NCBI GenBank assembly: GCA_030248135.1
Contig: JASANC010003755.1
Location: forward strand, 62,001-126,000
Length of the DNA: 64,000 nt
From: Theristus sp. LFF4_11
Taxonomy: Eukaryota > Nematoda > Chromadorea > Monhysterida > Xyalidae
Direction: 5' to 3'
Position 1 is the first letter of the stretch. Each line of letters begins with the position of its first letter. The notes under the pieces were generated by a model that was given only the letters and a program-made list of their open reading frames with translations, was not told the origin of the DNA and searched no databases. Positions 28,100 through 38,452 of the stretch are shown piece after piece. The position numbers and the translations under genes are program-made.

Positions 28100-28860
28100 A
28101 TGACGTCCTCGTCTCCTGCTGACGCAGTGAGCAGGTTTTTTCCGCCGTTGTCCCGGAGCAGTTTCTGCCGTCACTATTATCCGATGTCGGGCGCTCTCTG
28201 TCACGGAGCGTATGCGCTCGTGGTCGTCAATCCGTACGTGCTTTATCGGTTAGTCCGTCTGCTTTTGCCTGAACTGTCACGTGATTTCATTCCGTTTTTG
28301 CGGCACACCCGTTCTGCAGTGTTAGTGTGTATGTCTGAAAGTATGTGTGTGTATCTCTGTTATGATAACAGAATGATGTCAGGCAAGCGTTCTTGTTGTT
28401 GAACCACTGACAATTTTTGTGAAGCGACTAAATCGGTGAATTGAGCACAGCTGAAAGTGTGTGCAAGCAGCCAATCAGCTGGTTGTATATATTGGCCAGA
28501 TGTGCTGTGCACGCCATGGAACGCCCCTCTTGCAGGCACCTGCCGTCGTGCGACCGCGCCGTCGAGACGGGCATGCTGGCGAACGCGATGCTCGGCCTGG
28601 GCGTGTACACGTTCTACCGACGGCACATGCGTCCGGTGGCGCCGGTCACCCGCGTCATCTACAGTTTCTTCGCCGCCAAGATCTTCACGTTCGGCTCGAT
28701 CATGATCTGGGCGACCGCGCGCGCGCTCTTCCTGCCGAGGTCGGGCGATTTCTCGGTGGCGCGCTCGCTGTTCGCGCTGCTGACCAGCGGCTGCCTGTTG
28801 GCGGTCGCACGCGACTACCTCCAGTACGTGGACACGTTGGTCGAGCCGGTTGACGACTGA
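28100..28860 (+). CDS. Small multi-pass membrane protein, family not recognised
   Basis: Two exons, 28100-28248 and 28536-28860, joined in phase 2 (TAT CG|G CAC; donor GTTAGT, acceptor CTCTTGCAG), giving 157 residues. Three to four hydrophobic helices are visible: ~34-50 (ALCHGAYALVVVNPYVLY), ~62-77 (MLANAMLGLGVYTFY), ~86-110 (FFAAKIFTFGSIMIWA) and ~122-137 (LFALLTSGCLLAVA). The C-terminus is acidic (VEPVDD). There is no signal peptide and the N-terminus is Ser/Pro-rich. Exon 2 is GC-rich with strong codon bias, unlike the flanking repeats, which supports coding. I cannot name the family. Confidence 0.7.
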
Positions 28861-29602
28861 GACGTGGGGCTGCTACGGACGCACTAGGACACCAGCGTTC
28901 GTGTTCTGTCGCTTTGGTTTTCGTCATCATCTACGTTTGTTATATTTTACAAATTTGTATTATCTTGCTGTCTTCTCCGTGGTACACGTGAATTGTGAAT
29001 AGCATAGCATTTTGATGCTCCGGCATGCTTGTCGATAGTCGTTTGCGAAAGGCTTCTTCTTGTGCAACAGAAAATGTTTGTGAAAAGTCTTTTTGCGACT
29101 TGTTTGAGTTGCTGTTCGATTTTTTTTGATAGAAACCGCAAACCGGTATACTGTCGTGAATTTTAGTTTACGAGTGTTTTTAGGTTCGTTCATTGCCTTG
29201 TGATCTGTCGTGTGCTCTTTGGGTTATTTGTTCGCTGAAATAGTCAAAAGCTGAAACCGAGATCAGCAATTAGGTAATGAAAATTTTTGTGCAGCTTGCT
29301 GTGTCCTCTGTTCGTCTGTTTTTGTTCGTTTCTGTTATTGTTTTGGTTGTTCAACACTTGTGCTCTATTGTTTTTTTTTGCTGAAATTCTATCTTGAATT
29401 TGGCACACCAAGTTTCAGTGCATCAGTCATATTTCAATTTCAATGAAATAAAATGGTGCTACGTGAGGATGCTAATTTCACATCGAACTAATTTACTGAA
29501 TCGAAGAACCAAATGTGAAACCACCACAGTTTCAGTTCAATTAGTCACCCTACTCACCCACCGCTGTTACATGTGGGTCTGAAACGATAAGAAACAAGCA
29601 AA
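28861..29602. other. Intergenic, 3' region of the membrane-protein gene
   Basis: AT-rich DNA with no supported exons. A candidate + strand poly(A) signal AATAAA lies at ~29446, which would give a long 3' UTR. Confidence 0.45.
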
Positions 29603-29688
29603 GTGGCATTCATGTAGCAGTATTTGATAATGCGTAACTGTGTTAAAACATTACGTGGTCACTAAATACTGCTTCACGAATGCCCCTT
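29603..29688. mobile_element. ~86-bp palindromic MITE, copy 1
   Basis: The ends are inverted copies of a motif containing GGCATTCRTGAAGCAGTATTT. The centre carries GCGTAACTGTGTTAAAAC. A second copy in opposite orientation lies in a BAG6 intron at 40845-40936 and shares both the ends and the centre. Confidence 0.8.
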
Positions 29689-29908
29689 AACGCAAGTGAG
29701 AAAACGATTATTCAGAAGTGTCAAAAAACACTAAAACGGAAGTTTGCAAATATTCGAAAAATAGCAGCGTGAAATCAAAATTAGCAACCTGGTAGAGTGA
29801 TGTATTTCTGCAGACGAACAAAATCATGCATCCGAACATAAGAACTAACTACAAATGAATGTTGAACTAACAAATATTTCGACACAAAAAGCCCATCACA
29901 GCTCCATT

Positions 29909-32900
29909 CTACACCTGCAGCAACTCGGTGCGTGTCTGCTTCTGCTCCGGTGCGTAGATCTGCAGCAGACTCGGCGGCGGCGTGGGACTCAAGTCGTTGA
30001 TGTTCACGTTCGGCACTTCAGCCGCCAACTTCGGCAGCCCCATGAAGTCGCTGTCACGGTAGCGCGTTGGACTCGGTGTCTGAACGTGGTGATGGTCGAT
30101 TTTGTGACGATACAGTGTCAACTGGATTTGCTTCAACAACAGTCTGCACGGCAGCGAATTTAGCAGAGAGCTACACTGGCGGCGTTTGATCATTTCACAG
30201 TGAAAATCGCTTTCACCAGTTTTTTTGTTTCCGGATTTCCGTGCGAACGAACCTGATAGTAGCTGGGCGAGAGTCCGAGCGTGCGGTGCGGTGGCCGATT
30301 CGTCAGCGGCGGTGATTTCGCCTTCGGTGGTGCGGCTGGCGGAGCTGAAACGCTTTCAATGAATAGAAGCGAATAACGTGCGGTTGTTCAAACGCCTCTT
30401 GAGATTGATTTGCTCGACAAAAATCACTGAGCTCCATTTTGTGTTACCGCTTTTCATGGCTGCAATACTGTAAATCATTGGCTCGACGTCTTTCAGCGGC
30501 TTATGACGGCCGCACGGACAAGAGCTGGTGGCTTTCTTCACTTTTGTGTCTGGCTGCTGCGACGAAAAGCCATCTGAAATCATGCGTTTCAGTGGCACAA
30601 CGGCAGATGGGAGATTTGTAAGAAGCGAAGGAAAACGGTTAGGCCACTGGCGTGTTACAATGGTATCAATTCAGGGATAAAGCGACGCCATTCGGAGACG
30701 AGACACATACAAAAGCTCGCAGACTGAATCGCTCGGACCGGCCGGCCAGTCGCATTCGAAGTCGACGACGAAAGATCATGAGTCGGTTGGTTTCGCGACG
30801 AAGCCTGCTGGGATGTGTTTAGTGGCGAAGCAGCGCTACTGTTGTTAGCCGAACTGTTGTGCTCTTGCGCAGTAGCAGCATCCGCCTGACGCGCCCTCCG
30901 TTGCCAGGCCTCAATGACCTCTTTGAACAGACCAGTGGTTTTGATGACGACCGGCTTGCGAACTTCAACCGGCGGTGGTGGTGCAGCGGCCGGCTTCGGC
31001 TGAGGTGGCGGAGGCACCGGGGCACGGTACACCACTGGCTTCGGTGGTGGCAGTGGCTGATCGGACGGTTGAATGCGATGCATCGTCGTTGGGTTGAATG
31101 AAGAGTGCTGAAATGAACACCATTTGCCCACCTGGAGGGGGTGTGGAAGGGGCGAGGCGCGAAGGTGAGGGGTACCGCGGTACAGCTGCCGCTGTTCGGT
31201 ACATTGTGGCAACTCGATCTTTGCCTTGCAAACTGTGGCGGCAAGTAAACCGCGGTACCCCACACTGTCGCGCGGGACGGGCCTGTTGTAAAGTGACACA
31301 GGTTTCAGCAACACTTGCACAGTCGCAACCTTGATCGCAGTGTTTGTCAAGTTCAAATGGTCCACATGCTTGAAGGCACGCGTCAGAAAGCCCATGCCGT
31401 CTTCGTCCAGGTTGCAGTTACCTAAAAAACAAATAATAAGGTAAATTGGCCTGTGGCGTGTGGTGTGGCTACGCACATGTGCGTGAAAACAAGGTTTCAC
31501 GACAGTTTTTGATGCATGGGCAGCGGACTGACACCGAGAGGACAGGACACTGTTTTCTGCGGTTTTGTCCGATAAATAAAATCGCGAAGTAAGTGAAATT
31601 TCTACAAGTTGCCAAACTGCATAGTCTCAAAAAGTTCTTTGTGAGCCGAAGAGTGGCTATATCTGGTCAGTGGTATGTTTCGTGGAACTTTTGAGACTGT
31701 CGGATCTGGCGACTTCTCGAACTGACAATCCGCGCTCTTCGCTTATCGGGCGACACAGCAAAAACAGTGTCCAGCACTAGCGGCGTCAGTCCGTCGTCCA
31801 CAACGCAAAACCTGACGTAAGGTAAATGACTAATCAAGACTGTCCGAAAAAATAGCAACTCCAGTGCAAATCAGATCAGAAGCTTGTTCGCCAATTCCAC
31901 TGATGGTGGCAGCGAACGAACATGAGAGATCGAGGTAGCGCAGGCGGGTGGCACCGCGGCCGGTGACACGCGACGTCAGCGTCAGCTCACGGATGCCCAG
32001 CGCGGTCAACTCATTCTCGGCCAACGACAGGTACTCGATGGTGCGCATTCTGACAAAATCACAGTCTAATTTGGCAAAACTAGAACATGTGCATTTTGTG
32101 ACATTCGTGCATTTGAATCTGGACATGCTGATATTGACTGCATCGCGCTGTGGTCGGTCCAATCAATGAGCCGAATTCAAAATCAACCAGCCAGCTGATT
32201 TGTTGCCTTCCATGAGTTACGGCTCGGGTGCATGTTCTCAAAACCGTTCTGTATCGCAAATCATGTGCGACGTCATCAGGCCACAGTCCACTCAGCACGC
32301 CTGATTCCATGCGCAAATGCCGACCACTTCGCAATTGGCTACCTGCCAATTTCGGGCAAAATCGGATGTCGGTCTCGTATGCGGCAGCGACTGAGGTCGA
32401 GTGCAACCAGACTGTCAGCAATGAGCGAAATGCAGCACCGCCACTGACGCGCAAGCAACAGCGATGGAACACCGTGACAGTTGAAGCATGACAGCAGACG
32501 TGCGTGCTCACCGCGGTATGACTGTGCAAACAGACTGCAAAAAACACGCACACTCGCACGAGTTAGAAAGTTTCTTTTTCATTTCAATAGTGGACTTTTT
32601 TCATAAGTCCATACCAGATCTTGCTTATTTTGTAAGTCTATTCAATTCAAAACCGGCCTGTCGCCGGAGTGACTGTCAATAGAAATTAGATAATGCTCGT
32701 TTTTTAACGCTGTTCACTCAAAATCATTGGTACCAGCAACCGGATAGATTTTTTTATAATGCTAGTTCAGTTCGTGTGAACACTGGTTGTGGTGGCGGTT
32801 TTGTTGCGAGTCTTTTTTCAAATTCAGGTTATTTTCTGTGCAATGTTACCAGATGGTTTCTATTTGCAGAAGTTACTGTCGCTTTGCTACAGCAAGCTTG

Positions 32901-35528
32901 GCGTCTGGGTTGTGATTTGCATAAACTCTAGTTTCTAACTTATGCAGCTGAGAAAACTGGGGTATCCACATCGTATTGTCGTCCACAGAAGTCAAAATAA
33001 CTATGCAACTAACTTTCAGGTTGTTTTGCCAAAGATGCACCATTAATCACCACACCACACAACACCGTAACAACTAAAAAATTATAACACGTAAAAAAAC
33101 GTTATCGATCCTCCAGCTTGTCGCACTTATTCTTTGTAATTTGTATCCATCAACAGTCTTGCGAGACCGCGTCTTGAGCGATTAAATCAATAAAAACATG
33201 TCATCCCTTTTTGAGGATCACGAATTTTTTTATTATATGCCCTCGAACCGCAATGTTATCAGCACGGTTTTACAGCTTGTCCAAAAAACGAGGAAGACTG
33301 CTAATAAATTTATATCCATCTGTTGAGTATTGCGCACGACTCACTTATGTCAGTTACACAACCCCGTCTGAAAAAAATGATAGACATCAAAGAAAAGAAT
33401 TGCTTTATCTGTATTTAGTTCTAAGACGAGTGTCTCCGTTCACCTTTGATTTTGGCGCGTATTTTCGTTCAAACCTATTGAAAGTTTAGTTGAATTTGAT
33501 AAACATTTTTTGTCGATTTTTAAAGGGTAACCTTGCTGTTTCAATATGTTCCGTGAGCGTGCGTGCTGTTTGCTTTGCACTGCTCAGCATTTTTATTGAT
33601 ATGATAGCATCTGATTTCACAAGTGTATCGTTTATGCAGGCTGTGGTTGTGCAGACACGCTACCGTAACCTGTATGGGAAATTCAAAAATTCCTTCCATC
33701 AATTTCTGCTCCGAAAAGAACGGCGTGGCGGAGTGCTGAGAACAAAAAAAGAAAACAGCACAGAAGTGATTTTTTTTCTTTTTCGTTTTTTACTTTATTG
33801 TTTTGTTTGTTGCTTCGAGTCCCCGGGTCAACACCGTTTGTTTCTGTTTTTCAAGACAACGAATTGAAAGCTTTTTCAATTCGATTCGATTCAACGAGAG
33901 AGAGGAAAAAGTGAACAGAATTTGCGGCTCAGCTCGCGCTCGAACAAACTCCATTCCACTACAACGAACTGACCAAAACAAGAAATTGTGATAAAGCAAG
34001 AGGCTGCCATCATTCCATAAACAATCAGATCGTCGAACAAGGTTAAACTTGACAAGAAACTAACAGCAGAAGAAAGCACAATGGAAACAGTGCAACAACA
34101 ACAGAAAGAGCAGCCGTCAACAACCGCCGGTGCGTCGGCGTCGTCGAGCAACAACGAAAACGAGCAGCCGCAAAAGGGCACACCACAACCAGCAGACGAA
34201 CACGTCATGGTCAGTTTGTGTCGTGCTCGTGCACTGCACTTGAGTTTGACAAGAACACTCACAAATGGCATTGGGATTTCTCACCCTCTTCTCTGGTCTC
34301 TCTCTAACTCTGTTCTGTTTCTAAACTCAACGACCAGCAATATCATCCTCTCGCAGATGTTCGACGGCGACGCTGCGAAGGTGACGACGCCGGCGTTCGT
34401 CAAAACGCGTCAGTTCCGCCAGCTGATCGACACGTCGAGTCCGTCGGACGCAATCATGTCTCCGTTCTCGCAGAAGCTCTGCTCGCGCACAAGCAATGAC
34501 CAAGTGCACCACCCAGCCATGATGCTGTGAGTCTCACACACAGCTCGCTCTCTCTGTTTCGTTTCAAAGCGGAGTGGAGCAGTGGAGACTGGAGAGCACC
34601 GGTTTTGAGCTGTTTGACCGAAACGCAAACAGAATCAATAATGTTTTCTTTCCACTCCTTATTTAGGAAGAACAAGCAGAAACCGAAGCGTCTGCACGAG
34701 CCATCGAGTCGCGAGAAATAAAAAAACGATAATTTTTATGTGTAACAAAGAATATCACTATAAAATGTAGAGTCGTTATACTGCATTGCGGACTGATTGT
34801 GGCTTTTTCATCGATTCTTTGCGTTTATCCGATCATATTCGATATCTATTCCTAGCGTTCATCTTGATTTCGTGTGCGTCTGCGCAATTTCTCAAAAATT
34901 GATTGACTGTGTTGTACAGCATTATTTTCTGGCATTCATTTCATCTTTTTCTACAAATGTAAGAACCCGTCACATTTCATTAAAGCTGAGCCATTCAGAT
35001 ATTAGTACTTGTGTGTTCGTCTTCGCGTGGCCGATTTCTCGCTGTTAACAGAAGTTGTAAGTCGCCAACTCTTGTGTATTTCTTTGGTTGAAATCAGTGA
35101 CAACTTTCCTTTTTTGAATCGTCACAGGTGCTTTTATCATGATTTTTCGGGTTGGGTTTCTGTGTGCCGAAAATTCTGATATGGACAGCGATTGATCAAT
35201 AAATAAAAGTTTCATGGAACGTAAACGCCTGGTCTCTAGCTAACCTGAAAATGCTCTGACTCGCGCTGGCGCTGTTGAAAACGCCAAGTTCTAGCGCTCG
35301 CTGCAAGATTTCTTCAGCGATCACGATCGGAAACCCTCGAAAACTGGCCACGTTTGCTAGATGTGTGGCGACGAACTCCATGCAAAGTTCGCGTAACGAT
35401 CGCAGTGGTTGCAGTTTTGTCATTTTGTTTGACCGTGAACATGCTGGCTGTGCAGTGTCCTGCACGTCGTCGCACAACAGCGAGGGGCGTGGCCGCTTTC
35501 GATTCATCTTCCTGTTGTTTTCGGTCAT
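29909..35528 (-). CDS. LRRC42: LRRC42-like leucine-rich repeat protein
   Basis: Eight exons: 35528-35245, 32534-32343, 32049-31918, 31811-31723, 31421-30711, 30573-30448, 30344-30253 and 30079-29909. All phases match and the total is 598 residues. The N-terminal module LRELCMEFVATHL then GFPIVIAEEIL matches the LRRC42 signature (SLFSLVL...GFPEQIAEKLF in the human protein). Leucine-rich repeats follow: LVALDLSRCRIRD, IEYLSLAENELTALGI, LRYLDLS, IVSNCNLDEDGMGFL and VDHLNLTNTAI. Downstream, a Pro-rich region (PPPPQPKPAAAPPPP) precedes FKEVIEAWQRRAR, comparable to the helix after the LRRs in vertebrate LRRC42. The protein is longer than human LRRC42 (428 aa). Intron 1 (2.7 kb) contains a complete gene on the other strand. 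The start lies 289 bp behind the TIPRL stop. Molecular function in animals is poorly defined. Confidence 0.82.
34081..34721 (+). CDS. Short disordered protein nested in LRRC42 intron 1
   Basis: Three exons, 34081-34209, 34357-34526 and 34667-34721, with donors GTCAGT and GTGAGT and acceptors TCTCGCAG and ATTTAG. The join gives 117 residues. The N-terminus is Gln/Ser/Asn-rich (METVQQQQKEQPSTTAG). The core FVKTRQFRQLIDTSSPSD followed by MSPFSQKL looks like a phospho-Ser/Pro motif region, and the C-terminus is basic (KNKQKPKRLHE). No domain was recognised. It lies entirely within the large first intron of LRRC42 on the opposite strand, a nested-gene arrangement. Confidence 0.7.
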
Positions 35529-35816
35529 CTTGACAAACAAAAAGCACATGCCGAGCGACAGTTGTTTGCAAAAAGAGCATTCAAAAAGTACCTTCGCAAG
35601 CTAACGGCGCGAAAGGTAGCATTGCTATTCGGCGATGCAGCTGCTATAACAAGCCAAACATCTTCCAATTTTTTTTGCCCCAGCCACAAAACAAATCTCT
35701 ATCGACAAGAAACAATCAGACAAACGACAAAAGAAACGAAAATAGCAAAGATCACGGTGGTGGTAAACATCACCAGATCGACAGCACAAAGAAACTCAAA
35801 ATTCCAAACAATGCCA

Positions 35817-37625
35817 TCACAAGGACGCCGCTTCCTGGTTTGCGTCCGGTCTCAGCGGTGCACTCAAGCCGTTCGCGGTCGTCTTCTTCGGCGACGCCGC
35901 CGTCGCCACGGGCAGTTTGTCGACAGTCTCCTCCAGAACAGGCATGTGCATCCAACAGTGGTCCGGCTGCATGCAATTGGCGCGCACCGCTTGGCTCGTC
36001 TCGTGCCACTTCGCCTCTCGACACGTCCACTCTCGCAGCACATGGCCCGGTCGCTGCTTGCACCAGCGTACGCGCGTGTCGTAGATGCGCACCAGCACCG
36101 CGTCGACGCGCAGATAGAAACGCTGCAGCACGAAGAAACCGCTCGGCATGCAGCGCACACGCAGCGACATCGTCGCACAGCCGTGGTCGGCCAGCTCGTC
36201 CTCGTAGCTGTGCGCAAATGGTGGACACTTTTGTAATACAGTATGACCGTTTAAACATGGCAGCTTTTTTCAGGGTGCAAGGAGCGCGCGAAATTTGAAT
36301 CAAAGAAAAAAGTTGCTCAGAAACCCAACTGCGTGTCAAATTTTACATGTTTCTGAAAATTAATTGGTAATTCGGGCTATTCTGTTCATAATTTCTGCCT
36401 TTGCACACTCGATTGGCGGATATCTTATCATTTTTGAGAAAGGAAACTCCTAGTCTGTGACTAATCTCGCCTTGATTGAGACTGCCATATTTATTCGGCC
36501 ATACTGTATCTTTTAATTTGCTCCCGCGTCTCAATGCGCGCAAGACCGAGCCACGTGGCCAAAACAGAGATGCAGCAGACTCTACCGTAAGAAAGCAGCC
36601 AACTTTATCCGATTTGATTCGGGTCAAACGAGGGTTTCCCCATTCGCCAACTTACAGCTGCATCTCGTCATAGAACAAAATCGGCTCCCGTTGTTTCAGT
36701 CGTTCGAGGTCGATGCGTTCGTCAGTTTCAATCGGCTGAAAAACAGATGAAAAACCAACTGTTCTAAATCACACGTTTTGGATTTATTTGAGACCAGTTT
36801 GCAGAAAAAATGTGCACACCGTTATGGCAACCAGATCACCCTTGTACTTTGAGCTGAACGTCCAATCGAAGTCGCGGCCCAGTTTCATTTTATCAACGGC
36901 GTCCGTGCGCGATGCCATCCATTCGTCAGTGGCCGACACCTTCAAACGTGGATTTAGTGACAAATTTGATCCAAACATTCTCGCAAACCACCTGATTTTC
37001 GCAATGGGAACGAACAATTTCGGTTTCCAATTCTAAAACGGTTTTTTGGTCTACTGAACATTTCTGCAGATCTTTGCCTCGGATGCGCACCTTTATGGTG
37101 GCGTCGGACTTTGTCGCGTCCACCTCCTTCAGAGCACCGAGCGCTTTGAATTCAATGCGTGCACCAGTTTTGTGGCGCAGCGTCAGCAGGTTCTTGGCAA
37201 ACACCATGTCTGGCAGGGTGGGTAGTGGGCAGAACGTGTGGAACAAGCAAACCTGAACAAAAACCAGTGATCAACGGAACTACTGACAAATCGAATGACA
37301 TTTACCATTTTTGCCGGTGAAAATGCCACTTTCTCTGAATCTTAAGAGTAAATTTTGACAGTTTCTTCAATTGACTTTGACAGAAATGTTTCCAGTCAAA
37401 TTTCAAGCGATCAATCAAGCCCCTGAAACGAACGTCACAGGTCGGATTGTGCTGCTGATGCGGGCACGTCGACTGCATTATCCTGTCCTTCACCGTTTTC
37501 AACGTCCAATCGCCGAGCACAAATTCATTCACGGCACTCGGCTTTGCCATGAACGCCGCCAAACGCGGCTCTGCAAACGTCTCACCACCGCCGGAAACAC
37601 TGATGGGCGGATCTTTTTCGGTCAT
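35817..37625 (-). CDS. TIPRL: TIP41-like protein (TIPRL), PP2A-pathway regulator
   Basis: Five exons, 37625-37434, 37252-37091, 36939-36820, 36735-36656 and 36207-35817, giving 314 residues with all phases consistent. Landmarks of the family appear in order: FVLGDWTLKTVKDRIM (human FGPWKLTASKTHIM), LPTLPDMVFAKNLLTLRH, DATIKVSATDEWMASR, DFDWTFSSKYKGDL, ILFYDEMQLYEDELADHG, then MPSGFFVLQRFYLRVDAVL and REWTCREAKW. TIPRL binds PP2A-type catalytic subunits and links to TOR signalling. The N-terminal extension (~35 residues) is longer than in human. The donor of intron 1 (GTTCGT) is weak and the junction there is the least certain. A Tc1-type MITE occupies intron 4. Next gene downstream on the same strand is LRRC42. 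Confidence 0.95.
36239..36506. mobile_element. Tc1/mariner-type MITE, 268 bp, in TIPRL intron 4
   Basis: Flanked by TA on both sides. The left end is CAGTATGACCGTTTAAACATGG and the right end is its inverse (CCATATTTATTCGGCCATACTG) with a few differences. A second copy in opposite orientation lies at 49276-49538, and the two share internal sequence such as GGTGCAAGGAGCGCGCG. Confidence 0.88.
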
Positions 37626-38452
37626 TTCTGAGTTTGGTTGGATCAGGTGAACTCTGAAATTTATTCAATAAAGACAAGTTGTTGAGTTTTTCGCTTTCGA
37701 AAATTTGGTAAGTTTAGAAGTGTTTGGTTTTTACTCAAATACGCGGGCCTCTCTCAAAAACGAGAGAGCCACACTAAGCGGGTGTACCGTGTTCTAATAC
37801 CGTTATTGTTCAATCTTCCCCACATTTTTCTGATAAACCCATAATTTTATTTCGTTTGAATAAGTTATATCTCAATAATAATCAATAGCTGATGCATAAC
37901 ATGACATTCTCTGATAATCATAAGCGATTTTGGGAAAACCATTTTTCATTGTCTGAAATCTGAAAAACACAAAGTCATCACACCGCAGTACAAAGAAAAA
38001 CGACAAATGACAATTCATGTCTCAAAATTAATTTCCGTTCATTGCAGTAATACGGTCACGTTCACACCAAGAATGATCAGCAATCAGGCACAACAGTACA
38101 TGAGTAACATTACAAAAACGTGCTTCGACACTAAATCGTCAATAAAAAATAAAAATCTGCAAAGTTGCATCATGTTTCAAGAATTAAAAAACTGCAAATT
38201 TCAATCACCAAAACAACGCAGCGACGCCAAACGGCAAGTAAAAATCCCTCAATCGAAAAACGATACGATTCTCACGAATACAAAACCGAAACCAACAAGA
38301 CCATGGTAAAAATCGATTCGTGAACGAAAGAAAAAAATACGACTAACGCACAATGAATAATGTATTAGAAACTGCACACAATCTTATCGCGATGTTACAG
38401 TCGTCACAATCACTGCGCCGTCACAACTCATTTCCATCCACCACACCACCGA
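37626..38452. other. Spacer between BAG6 and TIPRL
   Basis: AT-rich, about 830 bp, with no supported exon on either strand. It should contain the BAG6 3' UTR and the TIPRL promoter or trans-splice site. Confidence 0.5.

Noticed and set aside
31108..31131. 24-nt GT...AG segment in LRRC42 that could be an intron
   Set aside because: Too short for splicing and in frame without a stop; treated as coding (VGKWCSFQ).
35562..36298. 200+-codon + strand frames over TIPRL
   Set aside because: Antisense shadows of the GC-rich last TIPRL exon, whose minus-strand translation matches the family.
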